Virus record (IMG/VR): IMGVR_UViG_3300032308_002010
Location: 62,001 to 126,000 of that record
DNA from: a virus
DNA length: 64,000 bases
Direction: 5' to 3' (one strand)
Part shown: positions 18,478 through 26,155 of the stretch, in pieces
How the letters are laid out: the number at the start of each line of letters is the position of its first letter
Numbering within the stretch: position 1 is the first letter of the stretch
Notes under the pieces: generated by a model
What the model was told of the DNA's origin: nothing
Databases searched by the model: none
The model's input: only the letters and a program-made list of their open reading frames with translations
Made by a program: the position numbers and the translations under genes

Positions 18478-18930
18478 TTATTTAGCCGCTACCACCGAAC
18501 TTGCAACGATGTCGCACGCCTCTCCGAGTTTTTTCAGCGTTTCCGGGTTACCGGGCATCACGTCATCGGTTCCAACTGCCGTCTGAAACACGCGCTCAAT
18601 TGCAACGTCCAGCCCGGGGTACTTGTTCACCTGCTCGATTGCCAAATCTAACGTGCGGCCGTGCAGCTCTTCCCACTTCTCTGTCGTCGTGATGCGGTCG
18701 GGCGCTGTCGGGCGTTGAAGTACTGTTTTCAAAGATGTGTATACGTCGTAGATCCGTGCGCGATCAGCAGCAGTGCCGCCGGTCAGCAGTTTGACGATCT
18801 CAGCGTCTGTTGCCGCGTCGGCGATAACGGGACGAACAGCCGGTTTATTAAACACCGGCAGCGTCGGACCGTTTGGAAAAACTAACGACGTTAAAAGCAG
18901 TAAACCGGCGACCCAAACAAGCTTTTTCAT
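18478..18930 (-). CDS. Exported hypothetical protein (signal peptide)
   Basis: 150 residues from ATG 18930, which overlaps the upstream stop as ATGA. The N-terminus 'MKKLVWVAGLLLLTSLVFPNG' is a clear signal peptide. The mature part is helical with two Cys absent except near the C-terminus ('GEACDIVASS'). A longer frame to 19008 lacks a ribosome site. Part of a run of small exported or membrane genes (18.0-20.9 kb) that looks like an envelope or lysis-associated cassette. No family recognised. Confidence 0.7.
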   Translation of the reverse strand: MKKLVWVAGLLLLTSLVFPNGPTLPVFNKPAVRPVIADAATDAEIVKLLTGGTAADRARIYDVYTSLKTVLQRPTAPDRITTTEKWEELHGRTLDLAIEQVNKYPGLDVAIERVFQTAVGTDDVMPGNPETLKKLGEACDIVASSVVAAK

Positions 18931-19205
18931 ACAACACCCTTTGACGGTTGTTCGTACTCCACGATCACGCGCAATAAAGACGTGCAAGCATCTACGCCAC
19001 TTTGGCAACCCTCAGCCGCCAATTTATCGCGCAGCTTGGTAACGGCAAGGATGTCGTCCACAAGCGGAACGGCAATAGACTCCTGCACAATCGGACCGCC
19101 GACAACAGCCGACGCGCCGCGAAGTCTGGCAAGAATTTCATTGCGATAAGTTACCGCAAGCAAAGCTACAAACAGCGCGCTGCTTACTAATTGAAATGTA
19201 GTCAT
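18927..19205 (-). CDS. Small membrane-anchored protein
   Basis: 92 residues after GGAGAACCT. One N-terminal membrane helix (LVSSALFVALLAVTY) followed by a basic stop-transfer and a helical domain with two Cys (GCQSGVDACTSLL). The topology resembles small phage accessory lysis proteins such as inner-membrane spanins, but the sequence is not diagnostic. Coupled by ATGA to the exported protein gene that follows. Confidence 0.65.
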   Translation of the reverse strand: MTTFQLVSSALFVALLAVTYRNEILARLRGASAVVGGPIVQESIAVPLVDDILAVTKLRDKLAAEGCQSGVDACTSLLRVIVEYEQPSKGVV

Positions 19206-19240
19206 AGGTTCTCCAGTTTGAGTCAGGAAAAGTTATTTTA

Positions 19241-20068
19241 TCACGTTTGCGGAACGAGCACATACGGGCGGCCGTTAATTATCAGTGTACCGCCGACGTT
19301 AATGCCGGCGTCTTTGGTGAGTGGATACGCTTTCGTGCGTTTGCCATACAGCTTGATAATTTCTGCGATGTCGCCTTCTTGCGGCTTTGTGACGTTTGGG
19401 TCGTAGTAAGGCGCCATCAGATTGCCGGCATTCAAATGCGGCAAACCCAGCGCGTGCCCTAGTTCATGGCAGATGACGGCCACCGCCATGTTGAAGCTCC
19501 AGTCCTCAGCTTCGTCAAACATCTGATCGAGCTGGACGTTTTCTGCAACACCGCACGGCAGCTCACTCCACGCTAGCGTACCGCCTTTGTTATCTAAACC
19601 GCTTTTTTTGCCGGCACCTGACCGCGCATAGATGTTTGCTTTTTTATGCGTTTCAACTCGCACCGGATCAATAGCGCAAACTTCGGCCCACTGAGAAAAC
19701 GCAATGTCGTAAGCCTCGGCGACTTGCGCGTTGGTTAAGCCGGGCAGATGCAGCTCGTGATAGTACGAGATGTTCGGCATCGGCCATTTGCACGGGTCGC
19801 CGTCAGGTGAGGTGATATTGAAGTCGGGCAGACCGCAGCGATGACGATTAATACGATGCGCTGTTTTTGGGCCGACTGTACCGGTCGGATTTAGGCCGTT
19901 GAACTCCTGAAACGTACGAACCGCTTTCTGCAGCTCGGCGCCTTTGATTTTCTTGACTTGCGCCAGCGTTTTGTCGCCGAAATACCCCAGCACGTGGAGC
20001 CGACGTAGAATCTCGCTAATTGGCAAGACATGGGCCGTACTTGGTTGTTTCGCTGGCTTCCGTGCCAT
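19241..20068 (-). CDS. Matrixin (MMP-like) metalloprotease with PG-binding prodomain
   Basis: 275 residues. Residues ~15-75 are a peptidoglycan-binding-like helical domain ('LRRLHVLGYFG ... AVRTFQEFNGLNPTGTVGPKTA'). Then comes 'HRCGLPDF' with Cys 78, matching the PRCGxPD cysteine switch that keeps matrix metalloproteinases latent. The catalytic domain has HELGH at 201-205, His 211 ('HELGHALGLPH', the HExxHxxGxxH zinc site) and a Met-turn (Met 218 in NLMAPYY). The C-terminal ~35 residues are a short extra strand region. No signal peptide is seen. It lies beside holin-like genes and may be a protease-type lysin or penetration enzyme. Confidence 0.88.
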   Translation of the reverse strand: MARKPAKQPSTAHVLPISEILRRLHVLGYFGDKTLAQVKKIKGAELQKAVRTFQEFNGLNPTGTVGPKTAHRINRHRCGLPDFNITSPDGDPCKWPMPNISYYHELHLPGLTNAQVAEAYDIAFSQWAEVCAIDPVRVETHKKANIYARSGAGKKSGLDNKGGTLAWSELPCGVAENVQLDQMFDEAEDWSFNMAVAVICHELGHALGLPHLNAGNLMAPYYDPNVTKPQEGDIAEIIKLYGKRTKAYPLTKDAGINVGGTLIINGRPYVLVPQT

Positions 20069-20088
20069 AATGCGCGTCCCTGCAAAGG

Positions 20089-20493
20089 CTATTGCGCGGC
20101 CGCCAACTCCATGAGCCCTGCTGCTGCCGCGTCGTCGATTGTATCACTTAGCGTGTAGACGGCGCCAACGACAGGGTTATCTCGCGTATATTCGACGCCT
20201 GTTTTTTCGCAGTGGTCGCGCCACACGTTATTTAAACGGCGCCGTAAACGCATCAATTTACGCGGCGGGAGTGTTCGTAACTCGCGCATGGCTTCTTGAA
20301 TTTTTTCTTCGCTGTTCTGTTCTCGGCAATGAATGATCACCTGCACAATGATCGAAATGATCATGACGATAGTGAGCGGATCAAATTGATACGAGTTGTT
20401 ACCCTGAGCGACAAGCTCATCCGTGAGCCTGTCTCTCAGGGCTGCCAGCGCAGGCGACTCGTTCACACGGCGCTGCAGTTCTTCGTTAGTCAT
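20089..20493 (-). CDS. Single-membrane-helix protein, possible lysis accessory
   Basis: 134 residues. Residues ~38-56 (LTIVMIISIIVQVIIHC) form one strong membrane helix, followed by a basic amphipathic region (PPRKLMRLRRRLNNVW) and an Ala-rich tail. Its start overlaps the upstream holin-like stop as TAATG, so the two are coupled. Between a metalloprotease and a holin-like gene it could be a spanin, antiholin or other lysis component, which is inference. Confidence 0.65.
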   Translation of the reverse strand: MTNEELQRRVNESPALAALRDRLTDELVAQGNNSYQFDPLTIVMIISIIVQVIIHCREQNSEEKIQEAMRELRTLPPRKLMRLRRRLNNVWRDHCEKTGVEYTRDNPVVGAVYTLSDTIDDAAAAGLMELAAAQ

Positions 20494-20864
20494 TAGTTTA
20501 CCGTCCGTTCAGCGCGCATTTTCTCGACGGCAACTGCTTCCATGTAGTGATAGCGTGACTCGATCATCTTCGCACGAATCTGCGTACGGCCGCTGAGATA
20601 CTTCCAGATGAGCGCGCTGTTGACAACAATAATCTGGGTCGCGCCAAGAACAGCAGTGATTGACTTTGTTAGCGTTTCGGCTTGCGAGTAATCAATCCAG
20701 CCAATGAGCGCGGCCACTGTCACAAGGTTCCCGACAGCGCCAAGCGCCATCGTCCAAAACTCGGGTGTCAGCCAGCTGTTGGGATCGACGGTGGTGTCGT
20801 CTACGGCAGAGTTTAAAACACGCAGCTCTTCTCGAACCGTATCAATGCTTTTTTTTGTAGCCAT
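20493..20864 (-). CDS. Holin-like protein with two membrane helices
   Basis: 123 residues from ATG 20864, seven bases after AAGGAG. A longer frame to 20921 has no ribosome site. Membrane helices lie at ~36-54 (TMALGAVGNLVTVAALIGW) and ~66-88 (ITAVLGATQIIVVNSALIW), with a charged C-terminus. Size, two helices and location next to the metalloprotease fit a class II holin. No sequence match is claimed. Confidence 0.6.
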   Translation of the reverse strand: MATKKSIDTVREELRVLNSAVDDTTVDPNSWLTPEFWTMALGAVGNLVTVAALIGWIDYSQAETLTKSITAVLGATQIIVVNSALIWKYLSGRTQIRAKMIESRYHYMEAVAVEKMRAERTVN

Positions 20865-20927
20865 TACGTTCTCCTTGTAACAAAGTGATTTGTATTTTAT
20901 CGCGCACCGTAAGACGCGCAAGACTGT

Positions 20928-21944
20928 TTAGCGCCCGAAAAGGCTCGGGACAACGGCGTGCATCATCCCGCCCCACAACCCCATGTCTTGTAATTTAGCC
21001 TGCCCGGCCGGGGTCAAACCAGCCATGGCCGACAACGCCTTACCAGCCACGGTAGCTGTAGCTAACCCGACACCAGCTGACGCAATCCCACGCACAACAT
21101 CAATTGGACGAATAATCGGCGAGCGCATGTTAGTGCTAATGCCGCTCATTAACCCGGTAGTCGCGGCCGCAAACTGCGGCGGCGTGTGGTTTTGAAAACC
21201 GCGATACATGCCCATATTCACGTCCTGCCACGCGGCGTTATTAAACTGCGGCACAAAAACAGTCGGCGCAAACATTGGGTTCGGCGCGCCAAACGAAGAC
21301 TTTTTACGCAGCTGCTCTTCATACGGATACACGACCGGCGTTTTGTTATTTGTCAGCAACCCGCGCAGCATGCTCGTGCGCAGCGCCTTCGAGTTGGCGT
21401 ACGAGTTTAAACCGGCCACACCGACTCCGCTTAGTGCGCCCATCAATCCAAGCGTGCGGCGCAGTTTGCCGCGCTCTAAATAGCGCTCGGGAAAAAACTG
21501 CTCAGCTAGCGTGCCGGCGCCGTAGCCCACCCCGCCAGCCAACAAACCAGTCATGATGCCGTTAGATAGCGGCGTCGGGCCGCCCAGCATTGCGTTGCCG
21601 GTGTTCCATACTGTCGGTAGGCCCGGCACCAAAGAACCGCGCTTTACCAAAATTTCTTCATTCCAGTCTGGCTGAACCTCGTCGTATAAAACGCTGGCTA
21701 AACCGCGTTCGCCGTCATAGATAGCCTGCTCGTAAACCGCGTACGCCTGCTTGTCGATCGGCCCAGCTGAATACAACGTAATTGCGTTGGTTTCGGGCCT
21801 CCACGTGGCGGCAGTGGTGGCCAAGATACCGGCTTTGAGCGCCGCTTGTTCATGCGCCACTTTTGTCCGTACTGCCGCCGGCAGAAGCGTTGTCACGCGT
21901 TCTGGAACAGTCTGCCACTCGTATAGTGTGGTCGCGGATTCCAT
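20928..21944 (-). CDS. Glycine-zipper hypothetical protein (virion/membrane)
   Basis: 338 residues. An N-terminal ~100-residue soluble region is followed by Gly-rich hydrophobic helices at ~130-148 ('GIMTGLLAGGVGYGAGTL'), ~165-180 and ~285-310. 'TGLMSGISTNMRSPIIRPIDV' near ~265 is a conserved-looking signature that I recall only from uncharacterised phage proteins. Likely an internal virion or membrane-penetration protein like others in this genome. The start overlaps nothing and has a weak GGTAAACA site. Confidence 0.7.
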   Translation of the reverse strand: MESATTLYEWQTVPERVTTLLPAAVRTKVAHEQAALKAGILATTAATWRPETNAITLYSAGPIDKQAYAVYEQAIYDGERGLASVLYDEVQPDWNEEILVKRGSLVPGLPTVWNTGNAMLGGPTPLSNGIMTGLLAGGVGYGAGTLAEQFFPERYLERGKLRRTLGLMGALSGVGVAGLNSYANSKALRTSMLRGLLTNNKTPVVYPYEEQLRKKSSFGAPNPMFAPTVFVPQFNNAAWQDVNMGMYRGFQNHTPPQFAAATTGLMSGISTNMRSPIIRPIDVVRGIASAGVGLATATVAGKALSAMAGLTPAGQAKLQDMGLWGGMMHAVVPSLFGR

Positions 21945-21947
21945 TGT

Positions 21948-22217
21948 TTACCGATTAAGCGCAAATAAGAATTTTACAAACACTAACAACCACGCCAAAA
22001 AACCGCTGATAGCAAAAAAAACAACAACCCCGCTGGCGCCGACAGCGCGACCCAGCTTTTCAATTGGAATGTCTTTCAGCAATCGCCACGCCTTGAGATA
22101 ATCAACGGCGGCCGGCGGACTTGTCGGCGTCGCTGGGGTCGGCGCCGGGTCTGGGTTAGTCGGCTTCTTTTTGCGCCATAAAAACGAATTCAAACTATCG
22201 AGGAGCGAGTTTGCCAT
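21948..22217 (-). CDS. Small tail-anchored membrane protein
   Basis: 89 residues from ATG 22217, overlapping the upstream gene by 23 bases. It has a basic WRKKKP patch, a Pro-rich linker (DPAPTPATPTSPPA) and one C-terminal membrane helix (GVVVFFAISGFLAWLLVFVKFLF). Topology suggests a tail-anchored protein. No family recognised. The frame is open to 22283 but the internal Met is preferred on composition. Confidence 0.6.
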   Translation of the reverse strand: MANSLLDSLNSFLWRKKKPTNPDPAPTPATPTSPPAAVDYLKAWRLLKDIPIEKLGRAVGASGVVVFFAISGFLAWLLVFVKFLFALNR

Positions 22218-23661
22218 TTGGTTTCCCCCAGTTTTGAATCGTGTCAAAGATATCATTGCCGTAAAGCTGCGTAGCTTTGTCAAACGTGTTCATTCGCGGT
22301 AGCGTTCCAAGCGCGGCAGCTTGCGCCATCTGATAGCGATAATTTGGATCAAGCGCTGTGCGGTAAATATGCGATTTTTGTCGCGCGGCCAGAATAAAGT
22401 CACCGCGCTGTTTGGCCTTCAACAAGTGATCAGTAACGTTTGCAAACACCGGCTTGTTGTGGTCGTAAACAAACGGCGTACGAAAATCGAGCAGGTTACG
22501 AAACTGCTGCGCGTATACGCTGCCGGTCGCCGCTTTGACCTGCGAGCTAATCACACCGCCGGGAGCATGAAACCGAAACTTTGTCGGCGCGTGTGTGATG
22601 CCTTTGTATTTTGGCTTTGGGTCATCTACGTGCCAGTCTTGCGGCGATTGCGCAATCAGTCGCCGCAGGATTTCGTGCTTGCGGTCATACTCGCGGCGAT
22701 CAGAGTGCGTTTTTGCCGCACGTAGCTCGTCGAGGATGTTGGGTTTCTTTGCCTTGGGCTGTGCTTCTGCGCCCTTCTCTATTTCTTTGATTTTTTCGTA
22801 GTACTGCGGATCTTCGGACAGGTGATCCTTGGCAATTTCTTTGGCAACTTGATCGTCTCTTGTGTGCTCGTGCTCATGTTTAGCTCCTTCGGCTAAAGCA
22901 GGTTCAGAAAAGTCCCGATCGGGTAAATTATCGCCCGCGCCACCCTGTAACAAGTCTTTTTTTACCGTGCGGGAAAGATTTTCGTCCCGGTCGGGTATAT
23001 TGCTGGCGGCTTTGAGTTCTCCCCTACTGACGGGGTTACTAAACCTATGCCCTTCGGCGCTTTCGGCAGGGGTTTCGTAACCCTTGGCTTTGCCGTTATC
23101 GAGCAGTACGCCTTTTCGGCGCGCAGCGACTGTGATGTGAAACGGATGGTCGTCGTTCTGGAGCGCCGATAAACCGTAACTCTTGCGCAGTGCTGATAGG
23201 GCCGGGCTACTTATTTGAATCGCCCAGACTTTGCTTACGCCGTCAACGTTTTTGACGTCAATCTCTTTCAGCCCGCCCAACGTGTAGCCAAACATGTGGC
23301 CGCGCTCATTGATCTTGTCGGCACCGATAGCTGCTACTTCATCGGCATTCATGACCGATATATGCGCATTAACGATGTGAGACTCGACGTTTGGGACGTT
23401 GAACACACCAGCTGTTGGAAGCTCTGCACCCGGCTCGACTAGCGCGTCAAATACGCCGCGCACAAGGGCGTTCGGTACAGATAACAAAAGCCAGCCGGAT
23501 TTGGCGAGGTAGAGGCGGCCGGCAAGGGGATAACTCGTCGCGGCTTGCTTGTTACCGCCGCGGTAAAGCCAACCGAGCGCGTTGCCGGCTGAATAGGCCG
23601 GATGCTCGCGGAAATACTGCGGGTCCCAAGCGAGCGGGTCGAGTGCTGAGAGGCTGTCCAT
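22195..23661 (-). CDS. 2H-phosphoesterase-like domain protein
   Basis: 488 residues. Two H-x-S/T-x motifs, 'AHISVMN' (His 100) and 'FHITVAA' (His 175), ~75 residues apart are the signature of the 2H superfamily (2'-5' RNA ligase, cyclic phosphodiesterases, phage NAD/2'-5'A enzymes). The remaining ~300 residues are charged and contain 'DRDENLSRTVKKDL' and 'PDRDF', then a helical C-terminus with 'RNLLDFRTPFVYDHNKPVF'. It could process RNA ends, repair tRNA or degrade host immune cyclic oligonucleotides. The gene ends next to tRNA-Asn. The function of the C-terminal part is unknown. Confidence 0.7.
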   Translation of the reverse strand: MDSLSALDPLAWDPQYFREHPAYSAGNALGWLYRGGNKQAATSYPLAGRLYLAKSGWLLLSVPNALVRGVFDALVEPGAELPTAGVFNVPNVESHIVNAHISVMNADEVAAIGADKINERGHMFGYTLGGLKEIDVKNVDGVSKVWAIQISSPALSALRKSYGLSALQNDDHPFHITVAARRKGVLLDNGKAKGYETPAESAEGHRFSNPVSRGELKAASNIPDRDENLSRTVKKDLLQGGAGDNLPDRDFSEPALAEGAKHEHEHTRDDQVAKEIAKDHLSEDPQYYEKIKEIEKGAEAQPKAKKPNILDELRAAKTHSDRREYDRKHEILRRLIAQSPQDWHVDDPKPKYKGITHAPTKFRFHAPGGVISSQVKAATGSVYAQQFRNLLDFRTPFVYDHNKPVFANVTDHLLKAKQRGDFILAARQKSHIYRTALDPNYRYQMAQAAALGTLPRMNTFDKATQLYGNDIFDTIQNWGKPNGKLAPR

Positions 23662-23675
23662 AGCGCGCTTTCAAA

Positions 23676-23747
23676 CTGCCTGAGTAGGACTCGAACCTAC
23701 AACCCCAGCATTAACAGTGCCGTGCACTACCATTGTGCTATCAGGCA
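23676..23747 (-). tRNA. tRNA-Asn (GTT)
   Basis: A 72-base cloverleaf reads on the minus strand. Acceptor TGCCTGA/TCAGGCA, 4-bp D stem, anticodon loop CTGTTAA (GTT, Asn), T arm GTAGG-TTCGAGT-CCTAC, discriminator G. The CCA end is not encoded. It is isolated from the main tRNA cluster and lies between the 2H-phosphoesterase gene and small membrane genes. Confidence 0.93.
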
Positions 23748-23754
23748 AATGATG

Positions 23755-23904
23755 TCACGGGGTCGCGCTAATATTTGGTGTCGGGATGCTTCCCACTGCG
23801 TGATGTGATACCGCAGCCGACGCAGACGCCAACAGCAGCAGGCAAAACACGGCGGAAGCGCCCCACGCGGCTACGCTCAATTGTTTACGGACGGTCATTG
23901 TCAT
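23755..23904 (-). CDS. Small exported/membrane peptide
   Basis: 49 residues from ATG 23904 preceded by CTGGAGCACGAAC. The product (MTMTVRKQLSVAAWG...) has a basic start, a hydrophobic core (AVFCLLLLASASAAV) and a short polar tail, so it is a signal-peptide-like or single-pass peptide. It overlaps the end of the holin-like gene by 20 bases in another frame, the arrangement often seen for spanin pairs. Real but function unknown. Confidence 0.5.
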   Translation of the reverse strand: MTMTVRKQLSVAAWGASAVFCLLLLASASAAVSHHAVGSIPTPNISATP

Positions 23905-24241
23905 GTTCGTGCTCCAGTTTTTGATCACGCTCGTGCACAATGGTTACTTTGATGCCGGCCCCTGCCAATAGCGATATTGCCAGATCCGTTAAAGTTGAAC
24001 CGCCCATACCTGCTAGCACGCAAATGCCGATCAGGCCGTGGACGTTTTCTGCTTTCCGATAGTTTTGATACCAAATCAGGGCAATGGCGAGGCCGAGAAA
24101 CCCGGCGTTCAGCATGGCACTGACCACAGCTAGTTTAGACAGTTTCTTGGCAAACCGCAAAAGCGTTGCCAGCCCGGCAAACGCCGCCGCACCAAATGCG
24201 CTAGAAAGCACCGACAACGAATGTAATGTTTCGTCGCCCAT
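23885..24241 (-). CDS. Putative holin-like membrane protein
   Basis: 118 residues with three hydrophobic segments (~12-28, ~38-58 'SAMLNAGFLGLAIALIWY', ~68-95 'LIGICVLAGMGGSTLTDLAISLLAGAGI') and a charged His/Asp/Glu C-terminal tail. Gly-rich helices with 'GMGGSTLTDL' resemble three-helix phage holins. A second holin-like candidate lies at 20493..20864, so at most one may be the true holin. Confidence 0.55.
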   Translation of the reverse strand: MGDETLHSLSVLSSAFGAAAFAGLATLLRFAKKLSKLAVVSAMLNAGFLGLAIALIWYQNYRKAENVHGLIGICVLAGMGGSTLTDLAISLLAGAGIKVTIVHERDQKLEHEHDNDRP

Positions 24242-24274
24242 GATTTATAACCGCCTGTCATTGTTAGTGTTATA

Positions 24275-24502
24275 AATTGTGTCAAAAGCCCCTGCGATCC
24301 CCTGTCCGCAGGACCTATCACAGCCGAAGCTGTGATTCTGCAGCAACTTTCAAGGACATATTTTCGTCCCGTGTGGCATTTGCTGCTCCTCCGCCCGTGA
24401 GCCCGACAAAATCTGACCACGGAACCTGTAACCCCCGCGGCATCCCTGCCTTAGAAGCTACGCCTAACCAGCCGACCACCACGGCTAACTTTTGACACAA
24501 TT
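24275..24502 (-). ncRNA. Hairpin-rich element closed by a 14-bp perfect inverted repeat
   Basis: AATTGTGTCAAAAG at 24275-24288 is perfectly complementary to 24489-24502, enclosing ~200 bases. Inside are an 8-bp stem with a TTCG tetraloop on the minus strand (24317-24336, ATCACAGC-TTCG-GCTGTGAT), a CCTG/CAGG hairpin just left of it and a GGAC/GTCC hairpin. The C(UUCG)G loop favours transcription from the minus strand. No convincing gene fits. A 60-codon frame starting at a non-ATG codon crosses it. Either a structured RNA or a small mobile-element remnant. Confidence 0.45.
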
Positions 24503-24578
24503 ACAGTTTAACATGTTCTACGCAGCACAAGAGCATGCCGAATAAAACCGCCGCGACAAATTGTCAAAGAACGCGCAG

Positions 24579-25031
24579 TTAAATGTAGCTCGCGGGAGAA
24601 TTACTGCACAGACCAGCTGGCTCAAATTTCTCGACCCAGCCCGGCAACGTTTCTGGGAGAAACGCAATTGCCCGCGGCGCCAACTCGTGCGGGGCGGGCG
24701 TCCAAATAAATTGCGCGCTTGTCAGTGTGGGAGTAGCGCTGTCAAAAAGCGCATGCGCGCCTACATTGCACAGCGCGTCGAGCGTTTCGCAGTCAAAGCA
24801 GCGCGACCAGACACGCTGCTTAGAGAAAAACCCCGGCGGAGCAATGTTGAACCCGCCGTCAAAAGGCAGTAAAAAACTACCCTGATGAAACACGACGTTT
24901 ACGCACACGTGCCAGCCGGCGTCTAACGTAGCTTTGAGATAAGCCAGCCGATTTTCTTTCTCTGGCTGCGACCCGTGAATGTTACCAAGATTGGCAATTA
25001 AAATACCGTCAAATCGAGTGTGCCGCGCCAT
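24579..25031 (-). CDS. Hypothetical protein of a viral/bacterial family
   Basis: 150 residues (MARHTRFDGILIANLGNIHG...). The pattern 'DGILIANLGNIHG ... YLKATLDAGWHVCVNVVFH ... LPFDGGF ... SKQRVWSRCFDCETLDALCN' looks like the beta-alpha repeats of a small TIM-barrel, somewhat like glycerophosphodiester phosphodiesterase-type domains, but catalytic residues cannot be assigned. I recall similar uncharacterised proteins in other large viruses. It stands alone with 87 bases before the actin-like gene. Function unassigned. Confidence 0.6.
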   Translation of the reverse strand: MARHTRFDGILIANLGNIHGSQPEKENRLAYLKATLDAGWHVCVNVVFHQGSFLLPFDGGFNIAPPGFFSKQRVWSRCFDCETLDALCNVGAHALFDSATPTLTSAQFIWTPAPHELAPRAIAFLPETLPGWVEKFEPAGLCSNSPASYI

Positions 25032-25118
25032 ACCTGCTTCCCTGACTTGTTAACAACTGCCACGTTTTTGTATGTGGCGTATCGTACCCGTGACCACGAT
25101 GTGTGTCCACGAGAAGCG

Positions 25119-26153
25119 TCAAAGAATTTTGGCGGCGATTAGGCAGCCACGCGCAACAGCGTGCAGCGGGTCTTTCGCGTGACGAACTTCCTTCACAGGT
25201 AGAGGAAAACCGTTCTCTTCCAACTTCTTGGTGAACATTTCAACGAAGCCTTTAGCGCGCGTAGTGCCGCCAGCTAAAGATATCAGAATCGGTTCTTTGA
25301 ACTTCGGCAGCGCTTTGTGGTCACGAAGCGCAGAGGCGAGCTGCTTTGTTGTGTAATCAATTAGACGCTCGTAATACACGCTCACGGCGGCCAGAATAGC
25401 GTTATCGCCACCGCCTTCGCCGATGACAAACGTGCCGTGCTCTTTCTCAGCTTGCACTACCGAATCCGGCTCATTCGTCGCTACAGCGGTCATGCGATCG
25501 ATCCAGTCACCGGACTTTGTCGTCGAGAATAGCACCGTAGGCTCGCCGTTGAGCATGACGCAGACGTTCACCATGCCGGCACCCCACGACAGGCCGATGC
25601 CGGTGTAATCATCGTGCTCTAGCTCTGAGTAGCACAGCGCCTCGGCTTCGTTAATAGCGCGGGCGGCGTATCCCTGCTCGGCTAACACAGTGCGCACGAC
25701 GTCTTCGTGATACGCCACGTCGAAATCGTCATCCTCTTGGTCGACGGGTTGCGCGGGTACGCAAAAGATAAGCTTTTCATTAGGTTGGCCAGCTGTTCCG
25801 ACCACTTCCTTGAGAATAAACGCCAGCACGCGCTTCGCTTCTTTCTCTTTGGGGCTGACCACGCCACGAAACATGGGGCGTTTGGCCGAGTCGTTGCGCT
25901 CGACAGCCTTCTCGATGGCGTCTTGGCCGAGAATGATAAAGCTCCCGTCAGCGTCCTTGACGAAGACTTTGCCCTGCAGCCCCTTCTCAATCATTTTTGT
26001 AGCTACAGGCGTCGTCGGCTTGATGACGTAAAAAGCGTCGCGAAAGTCTTTGTATTGCACATTGCCAACCACGTGCGGGTCGGTCGTGGAGTTTGCGGCG
26101 GCGTCTTGGGCCAGCACGATAAACGATGTTCCAACGTCGAGACCTTTAGCCAT
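25119..26153 (-). CDS. Actin-like ATPase (ParM/MreB-type)
   Basis: 344 residues. Five actin-fold motifs are visible. Phosphate-1 'GLDVGTSFIVLA' (residues 4-15). Connect-1 near 'INEAEALCYSEL'. Phosphate-2 'GIGLSWGAGMVNVCVM' (~192-207). Adenosine 'ISLAGGTTRAKGF' (~294-306). Connect-2 'ARGCLIAA' at the C-terminus. The length fits ParM/AlfA-type plasmid and phage actins. Such filaments position DNA or phage factories. The upstream membrane protein gene is separated by only 2 bases and may be a membrane partner. No ParR-like or parC repeat was seen. Confidence 0.85.
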   Translation of the reverse strand: MAKGLDVGTSFIVLAQDAAANSTTDPHVVGNVQYKDFRDAFYVIKPTTPVATKMIEKGLQGKVFVKDADGSFIILGQDAIEKAVERNDSAKRPMFRGVVSPKEKEAKRVLAFILKEVVGTAGQPNEKLIFCVPAQPVDQEDDDFDVAYHEDVVRTVLAEQGYAARAINEAEALCYSELEHDDYTGIGLSWGAGMVNVCVMLNGEPTVLFSTTKSGDWIDRMTAVATNEPDSVVQAEKEHGTFVIGEGGGDNAILAAVSVYYERLIDYTTKQLASALRDHKALPKFKEPILISLAGGTTRAKGFVEMFTKKLEENGFPLPVKEVRHAKDPLHAVARGCLIAAKIL

Positions 26154-26155
26154 GA

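Noticed and set aside
18470-18485. GGCTAAATAA matching the upstream box of the promoter-type element
   Set aside because: No CCGG..ATAT box follows at 10 bases. The match is the stop codon region of 18478..18930.
24318-24500. 60-codon frame on the minus strand across the inverted-repeat element
   Set aside because: No ATG or ribosome site, and it follows the hairpins. More likely fortuitous.
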